Assembly: GCA_016879935.1 (NCBI GenBank)
Contig: JAACJQ010000133.1
Location: 1-61,844, forward strand
Direction of reading: 5' to 3'
Length of the DNA: 61,844 nt
Source of the DNA: Archangiaceae bacterium
GTDB lineage: Bacteria > Myxococcota > Myxococcia > Myxococcales > Myxococcaceae
Shown here: in pieces, positions 1 through 6,768 of the stretch
Layout of the letters: every line of letters begins with the position of its first letter
Position numbering within the stretch: position 1 is the stretch's first letter
Made by a program: the position numbers and the translations under genes
The notes under the pieces: generated by a model
Told to the model about the DNA's origin: nothing
The model's database searches: none
What the model saw: the letters and a program-made list of their open reading frames with translations, nothing else

Positions 1-187
1 AGTTCCCAGCGGGTCGGAGTTCCCAGCGGGTCGGAGTTCCCAGCGGGTCGAGTTCCCAGCGGGTCGGAGTTCCCAGCGGGTCGGAGTTCCCAGCGGGTCG
101 GAGTTCCCAGGTCGGAGTTCCCAGCGGGTCGGAGTTCCCAGCACGTCGGTCGGAGTTCCCGGCGGGTCGGAGTTCCCAGGGCTCGGA
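1..187. repeat. 17-bp tandem repeat array upstream of parS/parA
   Basis: About eleven head-to-tail copies of AGTTCCCAGCGGGTCGG run from the first base of the window, so the array may begin further left. Several copies are altered: one lacks a single base near 50, one lacks three bases near 110, one has extra bases near 145, and the last is degenerate. No spacers separate the units, so this is not CRISPR. No open frame uses it convincingly. It lies about 100 bp before two parS sites. An origin-proximal role is possible but is inference only. Confidence 0.9.
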
Positions 188-282
188 GCCGTCCGGACTC
201 CGGCCGAGCCTTTCCCTGGGTTTTCGTGCGGGTTCCGGCACCGATGTTGGAAACCGACAGGCCGTTCCGGCCCGCTCAACCC

Positions 283-298
283 TGTTCCACGTGAAACC
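283..298. promoter_or_regulatory. parS: parS-like centromere site 1
   Basis: TGTTCCACGTGAAACC differs from the widely conserved bacterial parS palindrome TGTTTCACGTGAAACA at two positions and keeps the central CACGTG. It lies 40 bp from a second site and just ahead of parA-parB, the expected place. ParB would load here as a CTP-dependent clamp and spread along the DNA. The placement next to the genes makes chance occurrence unlikely. Confidence 0.88.
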
Positions 299-322
299 TC
301 GGAGCCACCACCGCGCCCGGCA

Positions 323-338
323 TGTTCCACGTGAAACA
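323..338. promoter_or_regulatory. parS: parS-like centromere site 2
   Basis: TGTTCCACGTGAAACA differs from the canonical parS palindrome by one base. It is exactly 40 bp from site 1, close to four helical turns, so both sites face a similar side of the DNA. It lies 77 bp before the parA start. ParB bound here could also repress the parAB promoter. Confidence 0.92.
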
Positions 339-414
339 TCTCCCCCACCAAAGGGGCCTCAAAAAGCAGAGGAAGCCTTTCACCCGTCCCAACCAACGGA
401 ATAAGAGGTCGGCC

Positions 415-1209
415 ATGGGCAGAATCGTGGCGATCTCGAACCAGAAGGGCGGGGTGGGCAAGACCACCACCGCCATCAACCTCGCGGCCAGTCTGGCGGC
501 GTCTGAGAACAAGACGCTCCTCATCGACCTCGACCCGCAAGGCAACGCCGGCAGTGGCCTGGGCATCGACAAAGCCTCGATTCACGGGAGCATTTACGAC
601 TGCCTCATCGACGGCCGCCCGATGGGCGAAGTCGTGCACCAGACCGAACTCCGGTTCCTCGACGTGGTGCCGTCGACCGCCGACCTCACCGGCGCCGAAG
701 TCGAGCTGGTCAACGTCGAAGCCCGCGAACGCCGCCTCGTCGAGGCGCTCTCGGAGCTGGCCGGCGCCTACGACTCCGTCATCATCGACTGCCCCCCGTC
801 GCTGGGTCTGTTGACCCTCCACGCGCTCACCGCCGCCGACGCCGTGCTCATTCCCCTCCAGTGCGAGTACTACGCGATGGAAGGGCTCGCCCAGCTGCTC
901 TCGACCGTCGAGCTGGTGCAGCAGTCGCTCAACCCCAACCTGCAGGTCGAGGGCATCGTGCTCACGATGTTCGACCCGCGCGCCAACATCTCCCACCAGG
1001 TCGCCGACGAAGTGCGCCGGGTCTTCCCCAAGCTCGTGTTCGATGCCGTCGTGCCCCGCAACGTTCGCCTCGCCGAGAGCCCCAGCTTCGGCAAGCCCGT
1101 GTTGCTCTACGACATTCGTTCGAAGGGCTGCGAAGCGTACCTGGCGCTGGCCCGCGAACTTCAGAAGCGGCAGTCGTCGCGGCGCCGAAAGAGCTCGCGC
1201 GTCGCCTGA
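415..1209 (+). CDS. parA: ParA, chromosome-partitioning ATPase
   Basis: This is a 264-residue ParA/Soj-type P-loop ATPase that binds DNA non-specifically as an ATP dimer and is released by ParB, moving the origin region through the cell. The deviant Walker A motif KGGVGKTT lies near residues 11-18. The LIDLDPQGN block and the IIDCPPSLGLL Walker B region follow. The C-terminus is basic (RRRKSSRVA), as expected for nucleoid binding. The start at 415 is chosen because it follows AAGAGG and places MGRIVAISNQKGG in the usual position. parS sites lie upstream and parB follows after 48 bases, so they are probably co-transcribed. Confidence 0.96.
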   Translation: MGRIVAISNQKGGVGKTTTAINLAASLAASENKTLLIDLDPQGNAGSGLGIDKASIHGSIYDCLIDGRPMGEVVHQTELRFLDVVPSTADLTGAEVELVNVEARERRLVEALSELAGAYDSVIIDCPPSLGLLTLHALTAADAVLIPLQCEYYAMEGLAQLLSTVELVQQSLNPNLQVEGIVLTMFDPRANISHQVADEVRRVFPKLVFDAVVPRNVRLAESPSFGKPVLLYDIRSKGCEAYLALARELQKRQSSRRRKSSRVA

Positions 1210-1234
1210 AGAACGAGCAACAACCTGCCCATGT

Positions 1235-1248
1235 TGATCAGCTGATCA
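1235..1248. promoter_or_regulatory. 14-bp perfect palindrome between parA and parB
   Basis: TGATCAGCTGATCA is a perfect palindrome made of two TGATCA units, ending 9 bases before the parB ATG and overlapping the leader that carries its ribosome-binding site. It could fold in mRNA and affect parB translation, or serve as an operator. It is also one example of the excess of TGATCA seen across the window. A function is not shown by the sequence. Confidence 0.4.
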
Positions 1249-1257
1249 GGAGAACCC

Positions 1258-2154
1258 ATGCCGGGCGTCGTCAAGGTGTTGAATTCAGCCAATCGGAAGC
1301 CAGCTCTCGGCCGGGGGCTCGGTGCGTTGTTGCCCGATGCGCGGCCGACCCAACAGAGTCAATCCACCGGGTTGACTCGCCTGCTTATCGACCAGATTCA
1401 CGCCGACCGCGCGAACCCTCGAAAGACGTTCGACGAGGCCGAGCTCGAAGAGCTGGCCGCATCGCTCAAGCAGCAGGGTGTGCTCCAGCCGATGCTCGTG
1501 CGGCGCGACCCGAAGGGTGGCTACCGCCTCATCGCCGGAGAGCGGAGGTGGCGGGCGGCCCAGCGGGCGGGCCTTCGTGAAGTGCCGGTCATCATTCGTG
1601 AAGCCTCCGACGCCGAGGCGTACGAGCTGGCGCTGGTCGAGAACATTCAGCGCGCCGACCTGAACCCGCTCGAAGAAGCCGAGGCCTACAAGCGCCTCGT
1701 CGACGAGCGCCGCATGACGCAGGAGCAGGTCGCCGACCGCGTCGGCAAAGACCGCTCGAGCATCACCAACTCGCTCCGCCTGCTGACGCTGCCCAACGAG
1801 GTCAAGCAGCTGCTCCTCGAGGGCGACCTCGACATGGGCCACGCCCGCGCCATTCTCGGCCTCGCCAAGCCCGTCGAGATGGTGAACCTCGCGCGCGCCG
1901 TCATCACCGAGAAGCTCACGGTGCGAGAGACCGAGGCGAAGGTGAAGTCGCTGCGTGGCGTGGCGGCCGGCGGCAGCAAGAAGAAGTCGGTTCAGAAAGC
2001 CAGCCCCGAAGCGAAGCGCCTCGTCGAAGACCTGCAACGACGGCTTGGCACGAAGGTGCGTCTGGTGGAGAAGGGGGCAGGGAAGGGTTCGCTCGAGATC
2101 GAGTACTTCAGCTACGAAGACCTCGAGCGGATCATCGGGTTGATCAAGCGATAA
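1258..2154 (+). CDS. parB: ParB, parS-binding CTPase clamp
   Basis: This 298-residue ParB/Spo0J protein binds parS and nucleates the partition complex. The ParA-interacting LGRGL motif is at residues 17-21. The N-terminal CTP-binding domain shows NPRKTF and GERRWRAAQRAG, followed by ENIQRADLNPLEEAEAY. The helix-turn-helix is near MTQEQVADRVGKDRSSITN. A basic linker and a C-terminal dimerisation domain end the protein. AGGAG lies just upstream of the ATG. Placement directly after parA and beside two parS sites confirms the assignment. Length is normal for the family. Confidence 0.97.
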   Translation: MPGVVKVLNSANRKPALGRGLGALLPDARPTQQSQSTGLTRLLIDQIHADRANPRKTFDEAELEELAASLKQQGVLQPMLVRRDPKGGYRLIAGERRWRAAQRAGLREVPVIIREASDAEAYELALVENIQRADLNPLEEAEAYKRLVDERRMTQEQVADRVGKDRSSITNSLRLLTLPNEVKQLLLEGDLDMGHARAILGLAKPVEMVNLARAVITEKLTVRETEAKVKSLRGVAAGGSKKKSVQKASPEAKRLVEDLQRRLGTKVRLVEKGAGKGSLEIEYFSYEDLERIIGLIKR

Positions 2155-2178
2155 CGCAGCACCCAGGACTGATTCGAA

Positions 2179-2613
2179 ATGGCGCTCTTCGGAGACAAGC
2201 GGGATGGAACGCCCGCCAGAGAGGAAAAACCGGTGTCGGCCAAAGCAGGACAGCTCAACGCGCTGTTGGGGAAGGGCAGTGAGTTCGAGGGCAAGCTCAC
2301 GTTCGAGGGCGAGGTCCGCATCGATGGAAAGTTCAGCGGGCAAATCGTCACCAAAGACACGCTGACCGTCGGAGAAGGCGCGAAGGTGACGGCCGACATC
2401 ACGGCGGGTGTCATCATCATCAGCGGCTCCGTCGAGGGCACGATTCGCGCGCTCCAGCTCGTCGAGCTGCACGCACCGGCGCGGGTGAAGGGCGCCATCG
2501 AGACGCCGGCCATGTCGATGGAGAAGGGCGTCATCTTCGAGGGCACCACGAAGATGGAGAACCTGTCGGCAGCGAAGCCGCCGCCTCCGCCGGGCACCGC
2601 GCCCACCAAGTGA
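2179..2613 (+). CDS. bacM: Bactofilin, BacM-like cytoskeletal protein
   Basis: A 144-residue bactofilin. The central region (about 25-115) has the repeating short beta-strand pattern of the family, with many Gly-turns such as EGKLTFEGEVRIDGKFSG and IIISGSVEGTIRA. These fold as a right-handed beta-helix that polymerises into non-polar filaments without nucleotide. The ends are short, with a Pro-rich tail (PPPPPGTAPTK). It follows parB by 24 bases. In Myxococcus xanthus a bactofilin (BacM) lies directly after parB, which supports the symbol, although the paralogues BacN, BacO and BacP cannot be excluded from sequence alone. Confidence 0.9.
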   Translation: MALFGDKRDGTPAREEKPVSAKAGQLNALLGKGSEFEGKLTFEGEVRIDGKFSGQIVTKDTLTVGEGAKVTADITAGVIIISGSVEGTIRALQLVELHAPARVKGAIETPAMSMEKGVIFEGTTKMENLSAAKPPPPPGTAPTK

Positions 2614-3026
2614 TTCGCTGGGTGCCGCTCGTCGCGGTGCTCGCCTGCTCCGAACGGCCCGCGGCGCCGTCGGGGCTTCGTGTTCCCTTGGCCGAGGGCT
2701 GGGTCGCCACACCGACGACGGGTGGCCTCTCGGTCGGGCCCAAAGGCCGCGTGGTCGCGACGCTCGAGCTGCGCAGCGCCGAGGTGCCGCGGGCGATGGA
2801 GCTGGCCCGCGTCGCCACCGCTGAAGGAGCCACCGGCCTGCTGCAGGACGAGGGCGAAGGCTACTCGGCCGTGCGCTACTCGCTCGGTGGCGACCGCGAC
2901 GGGTTTCTCGCCGTGAAGAAGGTCGGCGCGAGAACCGTGTGGTGCGCGTCGACCGCGCGCGCCTCGTCGGCCGACGTCGATGACGGGCTCGCGCTGTGCC
3001 GCTCGCTCTCGACCGAAGCGCCGTGA
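2610..3026 (+). CDS. Small lipoprotein, function unknown
   Basis: A 138-residue protein starting with GTG that overlaps the bactofilin stop (GTGA), so translation is probably coupled. The N-terminus is short and hydrophobic with a lipobox LVAVLAC at residues 7-13, predicting a lipid-anchored envelope protein. The mature part includes VGPKGRVVATLELRS and a repeated-turn pattern, but I recognise no domain. The tight coupling to parB-bactofilin suggests a related cell-architecture or envelope role, which is inference. Confidence 0.75.
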   Translation: MIRWVPLVAVLACSERPAAPSGLRVPLAEGWVATPTTGGLSVGPKGRVVATLELRSAEVPRAMELARVATAEGATGLLQDEGEGYSAVRYSLGGDRDGFLAVKKVGARTVWCASTARASSADVDDGLALCRSLSTEAP

Positions 3027-3132
3027 TGTAACCACTGGTCACATGGAGCGGAGCGTCGTCAGAGTTCTGTCGCGCCTGAGCTGATCCTGAACGAGGGCCC
3101 GCGTCCGTGCCGAAGCCCCGACGGGGACAGGC

Positions 3133-4239
3133 ATGGACGTCGAAGCGGCCATTCGTGAACGTGTTCGGGAGCGCCGAATCAGGGTTCCGCCTGCCCCGAG
3201 CGCATGTCTGCAGCTCGCGAATCTGCTGTCTCACGACGACTGGTCGGTGACCGAGCTCGACCGAATCGTGCGGGCCGACCCAGCCATCACGGCGGTGGTG
3301 CTGCGCGCGGCGAATGGCGTCGGCGTTCGAGGGCGCGAGCCCATCACGACGATTCCCGGAGCGGTGTCGCGGTTGGGCGCGAGAGGCGTGCTCAAGCTCG
3401 CGTGGGCGAGCGCGGCGGCGCACACCGCGACGGCGACGGGCCCGCTGCTGTCACTCCGGCAGCGTGCGTGGAGAGAAGCGCTGGTGGCAGCGCACGTCGC
3501 GCAGTGGCTCGCGAAGCCGGGCCCCGGCCGCGTGGCGCCGTTCGACCCCGAGACGGCGTACGTGGTGGGCATGCTCCACGACATCGGCCGCATCGTGGCG
3601 TGCTCGGCGCTCGAAGACTTGTTCGCACAGCACCCCGAAGCCGACACGCGCACGGCCGCCGGGTGGTGGGCGCTCATCGAAGACCTGCACCAGGCAGCGG
3701 GTGGTGCGCTCGTCGAGGCGTGGCAGTTGCCGCACCCGCTCGCGGCAGCGGTTGCGTTCCATCATCAACTCGGCGCGTGGGACTGGTTGCAGACGGTGAA
3801 CGAGGTGGTGGCGCAGGTGGAGGGCACTCCGCACGTCACGCCAGACACCCTGGGGAGCATCGCGGCGCTCGACACGGCGACGTGTCTCGACCTCGCGAGG
3901 CGGCTGCCCGAGCTGGTCGATGCAATTCGGTTGGTCGACCCCGCATTGCCACAGGTCGACGCGAACGCATCACCGTGGGAGCTCGATGCGGTGCACGTCT
4001 CGACTGGCGACGAGACCACGAGCGGCGCGCTGATCAGCGCCGACGACGCAGGGCTGCTCGTGTCGCTCACCGAGCCGCTGAAGACCCGACTCGTGGTGTT
4101 CGTGCGCGTGGCACAGCTGCAGTTCCACGCGCAGGTCGAAGTGGCTGGTGAGTACACGAGGCTCAAGCCGTGGGCACTCGATGCCGCGCAGGCGCAGGCG
4201 ATGTTGGAGTGGCGAGCATCGTTGCGGCGCGCCGCGTGA
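3133..4239 (+). CDS. HDOD-domain signalling protein
   Basis: A 368-residue soluble protein. Residues about 10-220 match the HDOD pattern: VPPAPSACLQLANLL at the start, then DRIVRADPAITAVVLRAAN, and a partial HD-type helix in VVGMLHDIGRIVA. HDOD proteins are HD-superfamily relatives lacking the full metal-binding set and act as scaffolds in signal transduction, chemotaxis and gliding regulation. The C-terminal 130 residues contain a beta-rich stretch (ALISADDAGLLVSLTEPLK) that may be a PilZ-like or other small domain; this is weak. GGGGACAGG precedes the ATG. It is transcribed alone. Confidence 0.85.
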   Translation: MDVEAAIRERVRERRIRVPPAPSACLQLANLLSHDDWSVTELDRIVRADPAITAVVLRAANGVGVRGREPITTIPGAVSRLGARGVLKLAWASAAAHTATATGPLLSLRQRAWREALVAAHVAQWLAKPGPGRVAPFDPETAYVVGMLHDIGRIVACSALEDLFAQHPEADTRTAAGWWALIEDLHQAAGGALVEAWQLPHPLAAAVAFHHQLGAWDWLQTVNEVVAQVEGTPHVTPDTLGSIAALDTATCLDLARRLPELVDAIRLVDPALPQVDANASPWELDAVHVSTGDETTSGALISADDAGLLVSLTEPLKTRLVVFVRVAQLQFHAQVEVAGEYTRLKPWALDAAQAQAMLEWRASLRRAA

Positions 4240-4358
4240 GCAGGGGTCCAGTGTCTGCGGCGAGTCGGCGGCTCACAGCGCAACGGCGTGGGATCGGCGA
4301 GAACGGGCCAACGGAACTCGAAGCTGAGCGCAACGCTGCATTCGTAAGCCGGCCCGAA

Positions 4359-4817
4359 TCAGCTCCGCACGCGGTCGAGCTCGACGACGAGTGACTCACC
4401 CTCGACGCGCGTGACCGGCACGACGAGGTTCTTCTTCGCCGCGCCGCTCTTCACGACACCCTCGAGCGAGAAGCGCGACTCGTGGCACGGGCACTCCCAC
4501 TCGGAGCGCGCACCGTCGAAATCGACCACGCACCCGTTGTGCGGACAGTTCGCGGTGACGACGACGACCGTGCCATCGGCGCGAGGCGAGAACAGCAGGT
4601 CACGAAACGCAGGCTGGAGCCGTGCCTCGAGCACGCGGTCTGCGCCCACCGCGCGAATGTCGGCGAGCGGAATCGTGAGCACGTCATTGCCCAGACTCGC
4701 CGTCGACGCGGCCCACTGCGGGTGCACGGCGCCGCCGCGGAGAATCGCGCAGCCCGACGCGCCCAGCGCGAACGCCGAAGCACCGAACACGAGAACGTCA
4801 CGGCGAGAGGTCGTCAT
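4359..4817 (-). CDS. Rieske [2Fe-2S] protein, TAT-type signal
   Basis: A 152-residue protein beginning MTTSRRDVLVFGASAFALGA, a twin-arginine-type signal with a possible lipobox (GASGC) after the hydrophobic run. The mature domain has both Rieske cluster ligand motifs, CPHNGC and CPCHESRF, about 20 residues apart. These fold around a [2Fe-2S] centre with two Cys and two His ligands. It probably serves as a periplasmic or membrane-tethered electron carrier. No cytochrome b partner is adjacent, so a cytochrome bc1 role cannot be claimed. Its start codon overlaps that of the divergent gene at 4816. Confidence 0.93.
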   Translation of the reverse strand: MTTSRRDVLVFGASAFALGASGCAILRGGAVHPQWAASTASLGNDVLTIPLADIRAVGADRVLEARLQPAFRDLLFSPRADGTVVVVTANCPHNGCVVDFDGARSEWECPCHESRFSLEGVVKSGAAKKNLVVPVTRVEGESLVVELDRVRS

Positions 4818-6192
4818 GAAGGCGCACCATCTCACCATCGGCAGTCCGCGTGGAGTAGACGGCTCCTCGACCGTGGTGATGCAGCAACCCCTCGATGCGC
4901 TCGACAAGGCCTGCCTCGCAGCCACGCGAGCGCCGTGGTCGTCCTTCGCGCCGACGTGGAAGCTCGACCTCTCGGGAGTCATCGACCTTCCACTCATGCA
5001 GCGCGCGCTCGACGCCGCCGTGGCGAGAACCCCGTGGTGCGCTGCGAGCATCGTGAACGGCGCGTGGGTCGTGCCCGAGCACCCGCGGTTGATCATCTCG
5101 ACGACCACGGTCGAACAGGCCGTGCTCGACCGGTTCATCGACGTCGCCAGCGAGCCGGTGATGGAGGTGCTGCTCCTTCGCCACACCGACACGCGCGCGA
5201 CGCTGCTCTTCCACCAACACCACGTGCTCGCCGACGGCCGTGCGTTTCTGCAGCTCCTCGGAGACTTCTTCCACGCCTGGCGGAGCCTCGAGTCAGGCAC
5301 CAGCCCCCGAACGGAGCTGGTCGCGCGTCGCAGGCAGGTCGAGCTGGTGTCAGCGCACGGGCTCGCCCGCGCATGGGTGTTCTGCCGTGGCGCCTTCGTC
5401 AGTCTCGGCGAGCTCGCGAGGGCGGTGCTCTCTCCCGTGGCCGCGCTCCCGAGCAACGTCGGCACCGACTACTCCGGCTCGAACGCCACGCTTCACCACG
5501 ACGTGCCGCTCTCGCGCCTCGAGGGGTGGCGAACGGCGCGAACGAAGCTGGGTCTCTCGACGAACGACCTGCTCGCTGGCGCCCTCCTGCGTGCGCTGTC
5601 GATGTGGAGCGGCCAGACGGGCACCACGCACACGCTCTTCTTTCCCATCGACGCCCGGCCGCGCGAGGGCTTCGACTCGTTCGCCAATCACCTCACCAAC
5701 CTTCAGCTGCGCTGGCGCACCGACGCGGCCAGCACGCCGCTCGACTACGCGCACCACGTTCACCGCGAGGCCGCGAAGCACCTCGACGCGAAGTGGCCCT
5801 GGCTGCGCGTGCTCTTCGACGCGTTCGTGGGTCAGGTGACGCCGCTCCCGACGATGCAGCGCGCGCTGCTCGACCAACGCCGGCTCGTCACCAACGTGTC
5901 GTTCTCGAATCTGCTCCCGCTGGGAACACCCGACGCCGACGCGACTGGCCGGTGGAGCACCCGGCACTGCACCGTCGAGCGCCTGCGCATCACCACGCCG
6001 TGCGTTCCACCGCAGGCCGTGAACGTCACGGTCGCGCGCTCGGGAGACGCGGCGTGTTTCAACTTCAACTTCAAGGCCTCGGCCATCGAGCAAGCGCGGG
6101 TCGCGGCGCTGGTGAACGACTTTCAGCGCGCGCTCGACGAGCTCGACGCCGCTCTGATCAGCTCACTGCCAGCGAATTCGATAGGTCGCTGA
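4816..6192 (+). CDS. Condensation-domain / wax-ester-synthase-like acyltransferase
   Basis: A 458-residue protein with the motif HHVLADG near residue 135. This is the HHxxxDG catalytic signature of the chloramphenicol-acetyltransferase-like fold shared by peptide-synthetase condensation domains, alcohol acyltransferases and wax ester/DGAT synthases. No carrier-protein or adenylation domain is fused, and none is nearby, so it is a stand-alone acyltransferase of unknown substrate. The ATG at 4816 follows GAGAGG at a good distance and overlaps the divergent Rieske start codon. The 3' end overlaps the convergent gene at 6163 by 30 bases. Confidence 0.75.
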   Translation: MKAHHLTIGSPRGVDGSSTVVMQQPLDALDKACLAATRAPWSSFAPTWKLDLSGVIDLPLMQRALDAAVARTPWCAASIVNGAWVVPEHPRLIISTTTVEQAVLDRFIDVASEPVMEVLLLRHTDTRATLLFHQHHVLADGRAFLQLLGDFFHAWRSLESGTSPRTELVARRRQVELVSAHGLARAWVFCRGAFVSLGELARAVLSPVAALPSNVGTDYSGSNATLHHDVPLSRLEGWRTARTKLGLSTNDLLAGALLRALSMWSGQTGTTHTLFFPIDARPREGFDSFANHLTNLQLRWRTDAASTPLDYAHHVHREAAKHLDAKWPWLRVLFDAFVGQVTPLPTMQRALLDQRRLVTNVSFSNLLPLGTPDADATGRWSTRHCTVERLRITTPCVPPQAVNVTVARSGDAACFNFNFKASAIEQARVAALVNDFQRALDELDAALISSLPANSIGR

Positions 6193-6705
6193 GTCGGCTT
6201 CCGTCGCGGTGATCTCGACGGTGATGCCCTTGCCGCCCGCGAGCTCCACGGCAGCGTGCATCAGCCCTTGAATGTAGGTCGGCGCGCCGTTGACGTCGCT
6301 GATCCACACTTCGACGTCGTTCGGGCCGAGGTCCTTCGCGGTCGAGGTCGTGTACGAGTTCGAGCTGCGGAAGTTGGCCGACATGCGGTGCAGCCCGCGC
6401 CGCACACCGATGACGCGCAACGTGGTGAAGAGCACCTTGCCGGGCAGCGTCTCGTTCCACGCGCGCAGCAGCTCACCGCCGAGCGTGTGCAGCTGCTGCT
6501 CCTGCGCCGCGCCCGGTGACAACAGCTCGGCCGCGAACCACAGCAACGACTGCCAGGTGGCCTTCGGCACGTCTCGAGGTGCCTCGGGGTCGACCCCCAG
6601 CGTCTTCAGCTTCTCGACGACCGCGGGTGTGAGCCGGCCCTTCGCGCGGAGCGTTCGCTGGAGCAGCGCCTCGACGGTGGTGCGGAACACGATCTTCTCC
6701 GCCAT
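6163..6705 (-). CDS. TIGR02265/DUF2378 family protein
   Basis: A 180-residue protein matching the small myxobacterial paralogous family TIGR02265 (DUF2378): MAEKIVFRTTVEALLQRTL at the start, a Leu-rich helical middle, then PGKVLFTTLRVIGVRRGLHRM and a C-terminal beta-rich half ending EITATEADSATYRIRWQ. The family has no established function and is reported as largely restricted to Myxococcales, so it is a useful lineage marker. It is convergent with the acyltransferase gene and shares 30 bases with its 3' end. An alternative start four codons upstream is possible. Confidence 0.82.
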   Translation of the reverse strand: MAEKIVFRTTVEALLQRTLRAKGRLTPAVVEKLKTLGVDPEAPRDVPKATWQSLLWFAAELLSPGAAQEQQLHTLGGELLRAWNETLPGKVLFTTLRVIGVRRGLHRMSANFRSSNSYTTSTAKDLGPNDVEVWISDVNGAPTYIQGLMHAAVELAGGKGITVEITATEADSATYRIRWQ

Positions 6706-6768
6706 GGCGCGCAGCATGGCACGGCCGCCGCTTGACGCGAGCGCCGTTGCACACTTCAAGCGCAGCCC

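Larger units (their letters stand above)
188..414. promoter_or_regulatory. parA upstream region
   Basis: No gene is seen here. The stretch holds two parS-like sites (listed separately) and a purine-rich AAGAGG about 6 bases before the chosen parA start at 415. A longer parA frame opens at 322, but its extra N-terminus would run across a parS site and lacks family similarity, so this stretch is taken as the untranslated leader and control region. Confidence 0.6.

Noticed and set aside
1-187. CRISPR array
   Set aside because: Units are 17 bp and directly contiguous without unique spacers.
1285-3423. 712-residue minus-strand ORF across parB, bactofilin and the next gene
   Set aside because: It is an antisense shadow of high-GC coding sequence; the opposite strand holds three clearly recognised genes.
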